DNA of 6,163 nucleotides from Bradymonadales bacterium (GCA_947483645.1 CANKLS010000065.1:1-6163); one strand, 5' to 3'; positions 1 to 5,868 are shown, numbered from the stretch's first letter. The notes: generated from the letters alone by a model not told the origin. Program-made: numbers and translations.

Positions 1-1
1 A

Positions 2-55
2 GACGGGGTAGGCATCGTGGCGTTCGACGCAGAGGATGACGACGAGGGCGTCTAG
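2..55 (+). CDS. C-terminal end of an upstream gene (partial, putative)
   Basis: An open frame enters from the left edge and stops at TAG 53-55, giving a 17-residue tail with a strongly acidic stretch (Glu-Asp-Asp-Asp-Glu) just before the end. The other two forward frames stop early (TAG at 9-11, TGA at 37-39), so this frame reaches furthest into the window. A promoter-like -35 box begins ten bases after the stop, which fits the end of a transcription unit. Seventeen residues are too few to name a family. It could also be chance open sequence, or the antisense of a leftward gene. Confidence 0.35.
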   Translation, partial: DGVGIVAFDAEDDDEGV

Positions 56-64
56 GGCCTCAAC

Positions 65-93
65 TTGACACACTGCCTTGCCCCGCCTAGTTG
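65..93 (+). promoter_or_regulatory. Putative sigma70-type promoter for the large lipoprotein gene
   Basis: A perfect TTGACA -35 box lies at 65-70. Seventeen bases later, TAGTTG (88-93) is the only candidate -10 at standard spacing and is a poor match to TATAAT. Transcription would start near position 100, giving a leader of about 95 nt that contains the inverted repeat at 153-174. The -35 is convincing and the -10 is not, so this may be an activator-dependent promoter or a chance match. Confidence 0.35.
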
Positions 94-152
94 CCCACGT
101 TGAAAATGAGTGTTCGGCGGGTGTTTTTGTCGGCACGAAGGTTTCAATCTCT

Positions 153-174
153 CGAAAAAGCCTTGGCTTTTTCG
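153..174. repeat. Perfect 10-bp inverted repeat (leader hairpin or operator)
   Basis: CGAAAAAGCC (153-162) is followed by TT and then its exact reverse complement GGCTTTTTCG (165-174). As RNA it forms a 9-bp stem closed by a CUUG tetraloop, ending 7 nt before the Shine-Dalgarno AGGAG of the 196-3108 gene. The five consecutive U residues lie inside the 3' arm rather than after a GC-rich stem, so it is not a classic terminator for the upstream gene, although weak or bidirectional termination is possible. Other possibilities are a 5'-UTR stability or attenuation hairpin, or a dimeric regulator site. Confidence 0.75.
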
Positions 175-195
175 CATCGGCAGGAGTTGGAGAAC

Positions 196-3108
196 ATGAA
201 GATCGTTGGCAATGCGTGGATGAAGATGATCGCAAGCGGGTTGTTCCTGACTGCCTTGGTTGGCTGCGGCGACGATGGAGCGAAGAACACTGATACCGAT
301 TCGGGTTCCGACACGACGGCCGACACGGGCACGACCGACACGGGCACCGCAGATACGGCTCTCGACACGATTGAGGTCGATACGACCGACACCGGTGGCG
401 CGATCTCCTGTACCCGGACGGCCGACTGCGAGTCGCAGCTCGGCGCTGGCTTCATCTGCGAGAATGGCACCTGCGTGGAGCAGCTGCTCCCCGACCCCTG
501 CGCTGCAGACGGTCAGGAGTGCACGGATGCGGCGGCTCAGGAGACGGACGAGTTTGTCTGCGTTTCGGATACCGCGGATGGTCCGGCAGTCTGCCGTCAG
601 CTCTGCAACTCCGATACGGCCGATGACACGGGCTCGGAAGATTGCCCTCTGAACACCTACTGCTTCGACGTTGGCGCAACGAGCGCGAGCGGCCTGACGG
701 GCGCCTGCACCCCGGGTGATTGCGACACCAACATCTTCGACGAGGCTGCCTGCGGCGGCACGGGCACCTGCTTCCCGGTCGGTCATGGCGCGAGCTTCTG
801 CATTTCTGGCGGCACGGCCATCGAGGACGAGCCCTGTGGTCTCGACGCTTCGACGACGCCTCCGGACACCGACACCTGCGCGCCCGGTCTGCTCTGCTCG
901 AACAACGTCTGCATTGCTCCTTGCAACCGCACCAACGGCAACGCTGACTGCACCGACGGGCTTACCTGCCTCGCGGCCTTCGACTTCACCCCGCGGAACC
1001 GTCCGGGCCTCTGCGGCACGGCTTGCGACGCCTTCTCGGTTGGCCAGTGCCCCACGGATGAGACCTGCCAGCCCTTCTTCGGCCGCGCGGGCGTGAACAT
1101 CTGGGCCTGCGTTGCCTCCACGGGCGGCACCACCTTCGGCGCCGACGAGATCTGCGATGCAACGGGCAGCTGCGAAGAGGGTTACCTCTGCGTTGGCTCC
1201 GAGACGGATGCCGGTGGCAACACCATCAGCCGCTGCCTCCAGCTTTGCGACACCGATTCGGAGCTTGCTGGCGAGAGCCCCTGCGGTTCGGCTGGTGCCG
1301 GCCCCGCGCTCATCCCGACCATCGCCTTCGGCGCGGCTTCGGGCTTCCTCTCCTTCCCCGCCGGCTCCTATGACGTACAGGTTCGCGATGTGGCCTCGGG
1401 CTCGCTCGTGACCGACCTCTCGGTTGCCGTTGCTGCTGGCGAGGTCCACACGGAGCTTGCGACGCTTGACGCCGCTGGCGATTTCACCCGCTTCACCTAC
1501 GTCGACCTCCGCGCCGGCGAGACCCTTCCCGCCAACGGCGTGCGCCTCATCCACGCCGCTTCTTCGGCTCCCGATGTCGATGTTTACGTCGCGACCGCGC
1601 TTGAGACGCTCGCCTCGGGCGACTCGTCGGGCGCTGTTGAGGCTGCTGCTGGCTCCTACAACCTCTGGCAGGACACCGCGCCGAGCGCCTTCACGCTCAC
1701 GGCCGGCCAGGCCAATGACGTGTTCTACTTCGCCGGCAACACTGCGTCGGCCTCCTACATCGCCGGCGCCACTGTCACGGGTGCGCTTGTTCGCCTCGTC
1801 CACGGCTCGAGCGTTGCTGGCAATGTTGACGTCTACGTCGATTGCGCGACCGGCTTCAGCGGTTGCACGGTTGACCAGCGGGTCGCTGCTAACTTCGCCT
1901 TTGGCACTGTCTCGGCCTACCTCCCCGTCGCTGCTAGCGAGCACACCTTCTACATCGCCGCAGCCGGCGCCGACCCGACCACCGCTTCGGCGCTCCTGAC
2001 CGTTGGTCCCATCCCTCTCTCCGAGGGTGGCCGCTACACGGCCGTCGCGAACGACATCGGTGGCACCAATGTTGCGCTGCTCACCGACAGCACCACGGCT
2101 CCGGCCGCTGGTAAGGCGACCATCCGTCTGCACAACTTCTCGACTGCTGAGATCGGCACGGCGCTTGAGTCGACCACGCCCATCGCCAGCGGCGTTGCGT
2201 TCGGCGAGTCTGTCGAAGGCGCCACGGCTGCCTACATCGCGCTTCCCGCCGGCGGCTACGTTGCGGTTCTTCGTGGCGCTGGCGCCGCGGCTTCGACGGC
2301 TCCCGCCTTCGTTGCTCCGTTCAACCTCTCGGGCCTGCTCACCGCGATTGTCGCCGACAGAGGTGCCGGTCTGACGGCCATCGCGATCAGCGACTCCATC
2401 GTTGCCCCGGCTGCTGGCCAGGGCTCGGTCCGCGTCATCCACGCTGCCGACGGCGTTGGCGCGGTCAGCATCAACCTCCCGGGCACCTCGAACTCGATCT
2501 GCGCCCGGAGCGCCGTCGCCGGCCTTGGCTTCTGCCAGGAGTCCTGCGAGCCCTTCCCGCGTAATCCCGGTTCGAACTACGGCTGCTCGACCGATGGCGA
2601 CGGCTGCTTCCCGGTCGTTCTGACCGAGGACGAGGCGAGCGCTCCTGTCGGTATCTGTGATGCAAATGACGGAACCGTCGGGCCCTTCGAGCCCTGCGCC
2701 GAAGACGGTACGATTGGCGAGTGCGCGGACTTCGCTGTCTGCCTCGACTTCACCAACGACGACGGCGTCGCCAACCCGAACTGCAACGCGCTCTGCGCGC
2801 CGTTCGAGCAGGGCGACGTCTGCGGCGCTGACGCGACCTGCAGCGCCATCTTCCCGCTCACGGGCAACCTTGGCTTCGGCATCTGCACCCAGGAGTTCAG
2901 CGCTGGCGCCATCGGCGGCCGCTGCACCGCGGAGGGCACGCCCTGCGAGGCGGCCGGTACGCTCTGCCTTGACACCGGCGCTGGCGCCACCTGCGTCCTC
3001 GCCTGCCGCGAGGGCTTCGACGACTGCGCCAACGACCCCGGCACGACCTGCAACGTGGGTACGCTGAACCCCGATGTGGTCCCCGTCTTCCTGGGTCTCT
3101 GCCTCTAA
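196..3108 (+). CDS. Large cysteine-rich lipoprotein with DUF4397-like repeats
   Basis: This is a 970-aa predicted lipoprotein. The ATG at 196 is chosen because AGGAG (182-186) lies 9 nt upstream and the next residues form a lipoprotein signal peptide: Lys2, Lys10, hydrophobic core 12-22, lipobox LVGC with lipidated Cys24. Residues 25-70 are an Asp/Thr-rich flexible linker. Residues 72-363 carry 34 cysteines in repeated modules. Residues 372-763 form a block of DUF4397-like beta repeats (for example VRLIHAASSAPDVDVYV at 449-465) with only two cysteines (550, 557). Residues 769-970 carry 22 cysteines. In known families, DUF4397 occurs in secreted and cell-surface proteins of unresolved function. 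Gly at +2 after the lipidated cysteine fits an outer-membrane destination, by inference. A hairpin lies in the leader and a likely terminator follows, so it appears to be its own transcription unit. No catalytic motif was seen; a structural, binding or surface role is a guess. Confidence 0.9.
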   Translation: MKIVGNAWMKMIASGLFLTALVGCGDDGAKNTDTDSGSDTTADTGTTDTGTADTALDTIEVDTTDTGGAISCTRTADCESQLGAGFICENGTCVEQLLPDPCAADGQECTDAAAQETDEFVCVSDTADGPAVCRQLCNSDTADDTGSEDCPLNTYCFDVGATSASGLTGACTPGDCDTNIFDEAACGGTGTCFPVGHGASFCISGGTAIEDEPCGLDASTTPPDTDTCAPGLLCSNNVCIAPCNRTNGNADCTDGLTCLAAFDFTPRNRPGLCGTACDAFSVGQCPTDETCQPFFGRAGVNIWACVASTGGTTFGADEICDATGSCEEGYLCVGSETDAGGNTISRCLQLCDTDSELAGESPCGSAGAGPALIPTIAFGAASGFLSFPAGSYDVQVRDVASGSLVTDLSVAVAAGEVHTELATLDAAGDFTRFTYVDLRAGETLPANGVRLIHAASSAPDVDVYVATALETLASGDSSGAVEAAAGSYNLWQDTAPSAFTLTAGQANDVFYFAGNTASASYIAGATVTGALVRLVHGSSVAGNVDVYVDCATGFSGCTVDQRVAANFAFGTVSAYLPVAASEHTFYIAAAGADPTTASALLTVGPIPLSEGGRYTAVANDIGGTNVALLTDSTTAPAAGKATIRLHNFSTAEIGTALESTTPIASGVAFGESVEGATAAYIALPAGGYVAVLRGAGAAASTAPAFVAPFNLSGLLTAIVADRGAGLTAIAISDSIVAPAAGQGSVRVIHAADGVGAVSINLPGTSNSICARSAVAGLGFCQESCEPFPRNPGSNYGCSTDGDGCFPVVLTEDEASAPVGICDANDGTVGPFEPCAEDGTIGECADFAVCLDFTNDDGVANPNCNALCAPFEQGDVCGADATCSAIFPLTGNLGFGICTQEFSAGAIGGRCTAEGTPCEAAGTLCLDTGAGATCVLACREGFDDCANDPGTTCNVGTLNPDVVPVFLGLCL
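268..402 (+). repeat. Asp/Thr-rich low-complexity linker coding repeat
   Basis: After the lipidated cysteine, the 196-3108 gene encodes a run dominated by Asp, Thr, Gly and Ala, with recurring Asp-Thr pairs. At DNA level the 12-mer CGACACGGGCAC occurs at 321-332 and again at 336-347, a 15-bp period, which suggests growth by slippage or unequal crossover. Such linkers usually act as flexible tethers between the membrane anchor and the folded part. Confidence 0.7.
1309..2484 (+). other. DUF4397-like repeat block inside the large lipoprotein
   Basis: Residues 372-763 differ from their flanks: they are Ala/Val/Gly-rich, predicted mainly beta, and almost free of cysteine. Repeat starts with the pattern (V/I)R(L/V)(I/V)H recur at about 449 (VRLIHAASSAPDVDVYV), 533 (VRLVHGSSVAGNVDVYV), 643 (IRLHNFS) and 745 (VRVIHAADG). 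The family's second-half signature (hydrophobic-F-G-x-x-S-x-(Y/F)-L, then P-A-G-S-Y) is seen at 376-392 and in part at 570-577 and 668-687. The first unit has only its second half and the last unit only its first half. Cys550 and Cys557 are the only cysteines and are close enough to pair. Family assignment is by recalled motif, not by a search. Confidence 0.7.
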
Positions 3109-3154
3109 GCAGAAGAACAGCCAGAAGGCTCGCTTCGATGGCGTCGGGTTCGCT

Positions 3155-3173
3155 CGGCGCCTTCGCCGTTTTT
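3155..3173 (+). terminator. Rho-independent terminator after the large lipoprotein gene
   Basis: CGGCG (3155-3159), loop CCTT, CGCCG (3164-3168), then TTTTT (3169-3173): a 5-bp all-GC stem with a tetraloop and a U tract, 46 nt after the TAA at 3106-3108. GAAGGC (3124-3129) can pair with GCCTTC (3159-3164) as an alternative fold. The stem is short but its composition and position are typical of intrinsic termination. Confidence 0.55.
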
Positions 3174-3185
3174 GGTTGCGCGCGC

Positions 3186-3213
3186 TTGCGGGTCGGCATC
3201 TTTCCGTTACAAT
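3186..3213 (+). promoter_or_regulatory. Putative sigma70-type promoter of the small-lipoprotein operon
   Basis: TACAAT (3208-3213) matches the -10 consensus at five of six bases. TTGCGG (3186-3191), with the TTG core of a -35 box, lies 16 bases upstream. Transcription would start near 3220, about 27 nt before the ATG at 3247, leaving room for the GGAG ribosome site at 3234-3237. It sits directly after the predicted terminator, which supports a new transcription unit here. Confidence 0.5.
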
Positions 3214-3246
3214 GCGTTTCCCCTCCCGCCATCGGAGCATGCCGCC

Positions 3247-4113
3247 ATGAGCCTTCGTACCCTCTTCGTTCGTACCCTCGGCCTCTCGCTCCTCTCGCTC
3301 GTTGCGGGCTGCTCCTCTGACGAGGTTGTGAACAACGGCGGCTCCAACTCGGGCGGTGATCGCACGCGTGATGATGCCGGCGCCGACGCGGCTGGTACGA
3401 CGGACACGACCAGTGGCTCCGGCAGCGGCGCCACCGACACGGGTACGCCTGGACTCGATGTGGAGACCGATGCGCCCGCAGACACTACGGCTGACACCGC
3501 CGCGGATACCGCCGCCGACACCGCAGCCGACACCGCGCCCGACACGACACCTGTTGTTCCCGTGGATTGCACCGCGATTCCCATCGCGGCAACCACGGGA
3601 GAGACCTGCGACCAGGCCGCTCCGGCTTGTGCGCCGGGCGCCGCCTGCATTGGCCTCGGCGCCGGGCTGGGGGCCAAGTGCCTCCAGATCTGCACGCCGG
3701 GTCAGTGCTCGGACATCTGCGGCGCGCAGGGCACCTGCTCTGGTCTTGCTGACCAGAACAACAACCCGCTGCTGCAGGACCTCGATGGTGACGACATCGA
3801 TGATGAGGTGGGAGGCTGCTTCCCCGTGGTGCAGGCCTTCGCTCTCTGTGGTACCGCAGCAACGGGCGGCTGCGCTGAGGATCAGATTTGTGTTGGCGAT
3901 GCGACGGCTGCGAATTGCACGCCGACCTGCACAACGCCGGGCGCATCGTGCGGCAACTTCAGTGGCGTCGAGGCGCTCTGCAACGTCACGCTGGAGTTGG
4001 CCGACGGTACCACGCAGAACGGCTGCTCCATTGAGTGCACGACGGCAACCGACTGTCCGACGGGTCTTACCTGCGTGGCGATCACCGGCGGCAGCATCTG
4101 CCTTGCGCGCTAG
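3247..4113 (+). CDS. Cysteine-rich lipoprotein, tandem paralog 1 (22-Cys family)
   Basis: This is a 288-aa predicted lipoprotein. The ATG at 3247 is preferred over the upstream in-frame GTG/ATG codons because GGAG (3234-3237) lies 9 nt upstream and the signal peptide begins here: Arg4, Arg9, hydrophobic 11-20, lipobox LVAGC with Cys22. Residues 23-107 are a long Ser/Gly then Asp/Thr/Ala linker with Asp-Thr-Ala-Ala repeats. Residues 108-288 hold 22 cysteines, including the core motif CLQIC, and an EF-hand-like loop DLDGDDIDDE at residues 178-187 between cysteines 9 and 10. It is followed after 4 nt by a paralog, so it is likely the first gene of an operon. The mature part probably sits disulfide-bonded outside the inner membrane. 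No enzyme motif was seen; the function is unknown. Confidence 0.9.
   Translation: MSLRTLFVRTLGLSLLSLVAGCSSDEVVNNGGSNSGGDRTRDDAGADAAGTTDTTSGSGSGATDTGTPGLDVETDAPADTTADTAADTAADTAADTAPDTTPVVPVDCTAIPIAATTGETCDQAAPACAPGAACIGLGAGLGAKCLQICTPGQCSDICGAQGTCSGLADQNNNPLLQDLDGDDIDDEVGGCFPVVQAFALCGTAATGGCAEDQICVGDATAANCTPTCTTPGASCGNFSGVEALCNVTLELADGTTQNGCSIECTTATDCPTGLTCVAITGGSICLAR
3254..3299 (+). repeat. Small tandem duplications within the signal-peptide codons
   Basis: TTCGTACCCTC occurs at 3254-3264 and 3269-3279 (15-bp period, encoding two Arg-Thr-Leu units). CCTCTCGCT is then duplicated head to tail at 3282-3290 and 3291-3299 (two Leu-Ser-Leu units). Both periods are multiples of three and keep the frame. 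Together they make up most of the n- and h-regions of the signal peptide of the 3247-4113 gene. Confidence 0.7.
3481..3552 (+). repeat. 12-bp tandem repeat encoding Asp-Thr-x-x units
   Basis: Six consecutive 12-bp units encode DTTA, DTAA, DTAA, DTAA, DTAP and DTTP (residues 79-102 of the 3247-4113 product). The units mostly begin GACACC or GATACC and differ mainly at third codon positions, so the array is old enough to have diverged while the peptide repeat was kept. It forms the distal part of the tether between lipid anchor and cysteine-rich domain, and its copy number may vary between strains. Confidence 0.8.
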
Positions 4114-4117
4114 CACG

Positions 4118-4774
4118 ATGCGGCTGCTCGGTGCGCTCTGCGCGCCGGCGCTGCTTGCCTGCGTTGCGGGCTGTTTTGAGGCTGATCCTGCTCCGCTGGT
4201 GGCCGGGCAGCCGGGAACCTGTGAAGCGATTGCGGTCGCAGCTGAGGTTGGCGCCCGCTGTAACGCCGGAGCGGCGGCTGCCTGCGCGTCGGGAGCGCTC
4301 TGTGTGGCCTATGTGGGCGGCGAGACCCGCTGCCTGCAGACCTGCTCGCCAGACCTCTGCGAGGGGATGTGCGGCGAGGGCGCCTGCGTGCCGCTCGAGC
4401 AGGCGGATGGCACCCGCTTCTCTGCCGACATCAACGGTGATCGCCAGCCCGAGGAGGTTGGCGTCTGCGAGCTGACCTCAGGCCCCTTCGAGCGCTGCGG
4501 CGTGACCGACGCTCGAAGCTGCCGTCCGGGCAGCATCTGTCTCGGCGGTCGCGCGGGCGAGGCAGACGGCAACTGCATCCCGCTCTGCGACACGCTCGGT
4601 AGCCGCTGCGGCAGCGTTCAGGGCGCCGAGGTTGGGTGCACGATGACGCTCCCCGCGACGGCCGACAGCATCGAGTTGCACGCATGCACCATCCCCTGCT
4701 CAGCCGATAGCGACTGCCCCCTGCCGTGGGTCTGCTTTCAGCTCCCCACCGGCGGCCTCTGCCTCGCGCCATGA
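4118..4774 (+). CDS. Cysteine-rich lipoprotein, tandem paralog 2 (22-Cys family)
   Basis: This is a 218-aa predicted lipoprotein. The ATG at 4118 is 4 nt after the stop of the upstream paralog and has no clear Shine-Dalgarno site, which suggests translational coupling. The frame is open further upstream, but only this start places a signal peptide: Arg2, hydrophobic core, lipobox VAGC with Cys19. An alternative LLAC at Cys15 exists. The linker is only about 15 residues (20-34). Residues 35-218 hold 22 cysteines with nearly the spacing of the 3247-4113 product, including CLQTC (72-76) and an EF-hand-like loop DINGDRQPEE (104-113) between cysteines 9 and 10. The end, GLCLAP, parallels SICLAR in the upstream paralog. 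The paralogs differ widely in sequence apart from the cysteines. The function is unknown; envelope location is inferred from the lipobox. Confidence 0.88.
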   Translation: MRLLGALCAPALLACVAGCFEADPAPLVAGQPGTCEAIAVAAEVGARCNAGAAAACASGALCVAYVGGETRCLQTCSPDLCEGMCGEGACVPLEQADGTRFSADINGDRQPEEVGVCELTSGPFERCGVTDARSCRPGSICLGGRAGEADGNCIPLCDTLGSRCGSVQGAEVGCTMTLPATADSIELHACTIPCSADSDCPLPWVCFQLPTGGLCLAP

Positions 4775-5445
4775 GGCTGGTCTGGTCCGGGTTCTGGTTG
4801 TTGCTCGCCGGCTGTTTCGGAAGCAGCGAAGTGGCTGTGCAGCCCGGGCTCGACGTGGAGAGCGGACCTGTGCGTTGCGAGGGGGTTCCGCTCGCCGAGG
4901 TCGTGGGTGAGCTCTGTCGGCGTGGGAGCTCCGATTGCGGCGCCGGTTCGGACTGTGTCCTCGACGCCTGGTCCGGGGAGAGCCGCTGCCGGCAGCATTG
5001 CGTGGTGGGTGTGTGCGAACAGGGCTGCGGCGTTGGCGAAGTTTGCGACGAGCCCTGGTCTCCGGAGGGCGCCGACCTTGGGCGGCTCGACCTCAATGGC
5101 GACGGCGTCTCGGAGTCTCCGCTGGCGGTCTGCCGGCGCCCGCAGACAGAGGCTGCGGGTACCTTCGAGATGTGTGGAAACAGCGCAGCGCTCGCGCTCA
5201 ACCGGGGCTGCTCCGATGCGGCGCTCTGTGCCCGCTTCTTTGAGGTGAGCGTTGCGGGGACCTGTCTGCCCGCTTGCGATGGTGACTGCGCGGCCGTCGA
5301 TGGCTATATGCCCTCATGCTTTGATGTCGGCGACAGTGTGCGCCGGTGCCTTCTGGAGTGCAGCGATGAACTCTACTCTTCGGACTGCCCGCGCGGCATG
5401 GTCTGCCGTCCGGTGCAGGAGGGCTTCGCACTCTGCGTGCGTTAG
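4771..5445 (+). CDS. Cysteine-rich lipoprotein, tandem paralog 3 (22-Cys family)
   Basis: This is a 224-aa predicted lipoprotein. Its ATG (4771-4773) overlaps the TGA of the upstream paralog in an ATGA junction, a common sign of translational coupling; no strong ribosome site is visible. The signal peptide is very short: Arg2, a Trp/Leu-rich core, lipobox LLAGC with Cys15. Linker residues 16-35 are short and lack Asp-Thr repeats. Residues 36-224 hold 22 cysteines in the same order as the two upstream paralogs, with CRQHC at 73-77 and an EF-hand-like loop DLNGDGVSES at 107-116. It has slightly longer insertions between cysteines 9-10, 10-11 and 11-12. The final Cys-Val-Arg ending matches the family, so the TAG at 5443-5445 looks authentic. 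The next gene appears to start inside its last 80 nt. The function is unknown. Confidence 0.88.
   Translation: MRLVWSGFWLLLAGCFGSSEVAVQPGLDVESGPVRCEGVPLAEVVGELCRRGSSDCGAGSDCVLDAWSGESRCRQHCVVGVCEQGCGVGEVCDEPWSPEGADLGRLDLNGDGVSESPLAVCRRPQTEAAGTFEMCGNSAALALNRGCSDAALCARFFEVSVAGTCLPACDGDCAAVDGYMPSCFDVGDSVRRCLLECSDELYSSDCPRGMVCRPVQEGFALCVR
5355..5358 (+). promoter_or_regulatory. Ribosome binding site deciding the start at 5366
   Basis: GGAG at 5355-5358 lies 7 nt before ATG 5366, inside the coding sequence of the upstream paralog. It supports that ATG as the start of the next lipoprotein. The nearest later in-frame ATG (5450) would leave only five residues before the lipobox cysteine, too short for a signal peptide. 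Confidence 0.5.
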
Positions 5446-5854
5446 CCTGATGTTTCTGGTGGGCTGCGGCAGCGAAGGGTTTGCGCTGACCGAGGTCGAT
5501 GGCGGCTTTGTGCTAGGCGCCGACACAACAGGCTCGGGCGAGGGCAGCGCGTCCACCGTCGAGGCGACCTGCTCTACAGGGCCCGGTGGTTCGGCCTGCG
5601 CTGCGGAGCGCCCTCGCTGCCTGCCGAGCGCGGCGGGAGGTTTCGGTTGCATCGCGGCGGGCACCGTGGCGCTGGGCTCCGTCTGCGCGGCGGGGGGTGT
5701 GGACGACTGTCAGGTTGGCGCCATCTGTGTGAAATCGGATGATGTGCAGGGTTGGCGCTGCCGGCAGCTCTGCGGTCCCGCGGATCCCTGCCCGACGGGC
5801 CTCTGTTCGCCCCTCGGGCCGCGTGGCGCGAGCGCCTGTCTTCCTCTCCCCTAG
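5366..5854 (+). CDS. Short cysteine-rich lipoprotein with the core cysteine module
   Basis: This is a 162-aa predicted lipoprotein. The start at 5366 has GGAG 7 nt upstream and gives an Arg-rich n-region (Arg 6, 9, 16, 18, 19), a short hydrophobic stretch (24-33) and lipobox LVGC with Cys34. This start overlaps the previous gene by 80 nt in another frame. No ATG, GTG or TTG between 5369 and 5449 offers an alternative in this frame, so either the overlap is real or the true start has been lost. Residues 35-68 are a Gly/Ser/Thr linker. Residues 69-162 have 12 cysteines, ending in one copy of the core module with CRQLC, as in the neighbours. It looks like a shortened relative of the 22-Cys paralogs, without the EF-hand-like loop. 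The coding frame after 5450 is firm; the start is less certain. Confidence 0.75.
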   Translation: MNSTLRTARAAWSAVRCRRASHSACVSLMFLVGCGSEGFALTEVDGGFVLGADTTGSGEGSASTVEATCSTGPGGSACAAERPRCLPSAAGGFGCIAAGTVALGSVCAAGGVDDCQVGAICVKSDDVQGWRCRQLCGPADPCPTGLCSPLGPRGASACLPLP

Positions 5855-5868
5855 CCCGCGTGTGAAGC

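Noticed and set aside
91..195. A longer N-terminus for the large lipoprotein, starting at 91 or 106
   Set aside because: It would put an Arg-rich extension of 30-35 residues before the signal peptide and place the inverted repeat and the Shine-Dalgarno site inside coding sequence. ATG 196 has a good ribosome site and a normal signal length.
3172..3246. An upstream start for the first small paralog
   Set aside because: The extension would overlap the predicted terminator U tract and the -10 box, and adds residues unlike a signal peptide. ATG 3247 has GGAG at 9 nt and the lipobox at residue 22.
3239..3250. Three-codon ORF (ATG CCG CCA TGA) overlapping the start at 3247, a possible leader peptide
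   Set aside because: GGAG is only one base from its ATG, too close for initiation, and a three-codon match is easily due to chance.
52..4116. A 1354-codon open frame on the minus strand
   Set aside because: Its codons lie in exact register with those of the 196-3108 and 3247-4113 genes. In that register an antisense stop needs a sense TTA, CTA or TCA codon, all rare in GC-rich genes. The translation is Arg/Ala/Gly-rich low complexity with no domain, while the + strand shows signal peptides and conserved cysteines.
3356..4117. An in-frame extension of the second paralog back to 3356
   Set aside because: It runs antiparallel in meaning to the well-supported 3247-4113 gene and encodes Arg/Pro-rich shadow sequence. 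The signal peptide begins only at 4118.
5443..5452. A frameshift fusing the last two lipoproteins into one gene
   Set aside because: The upstream product already ends with the family's Cys-Val-Arg terminus, and the downstream frame has its own lipobox, so two separate genes fit better. An indel that damaged the downstream start cannot be excluded.
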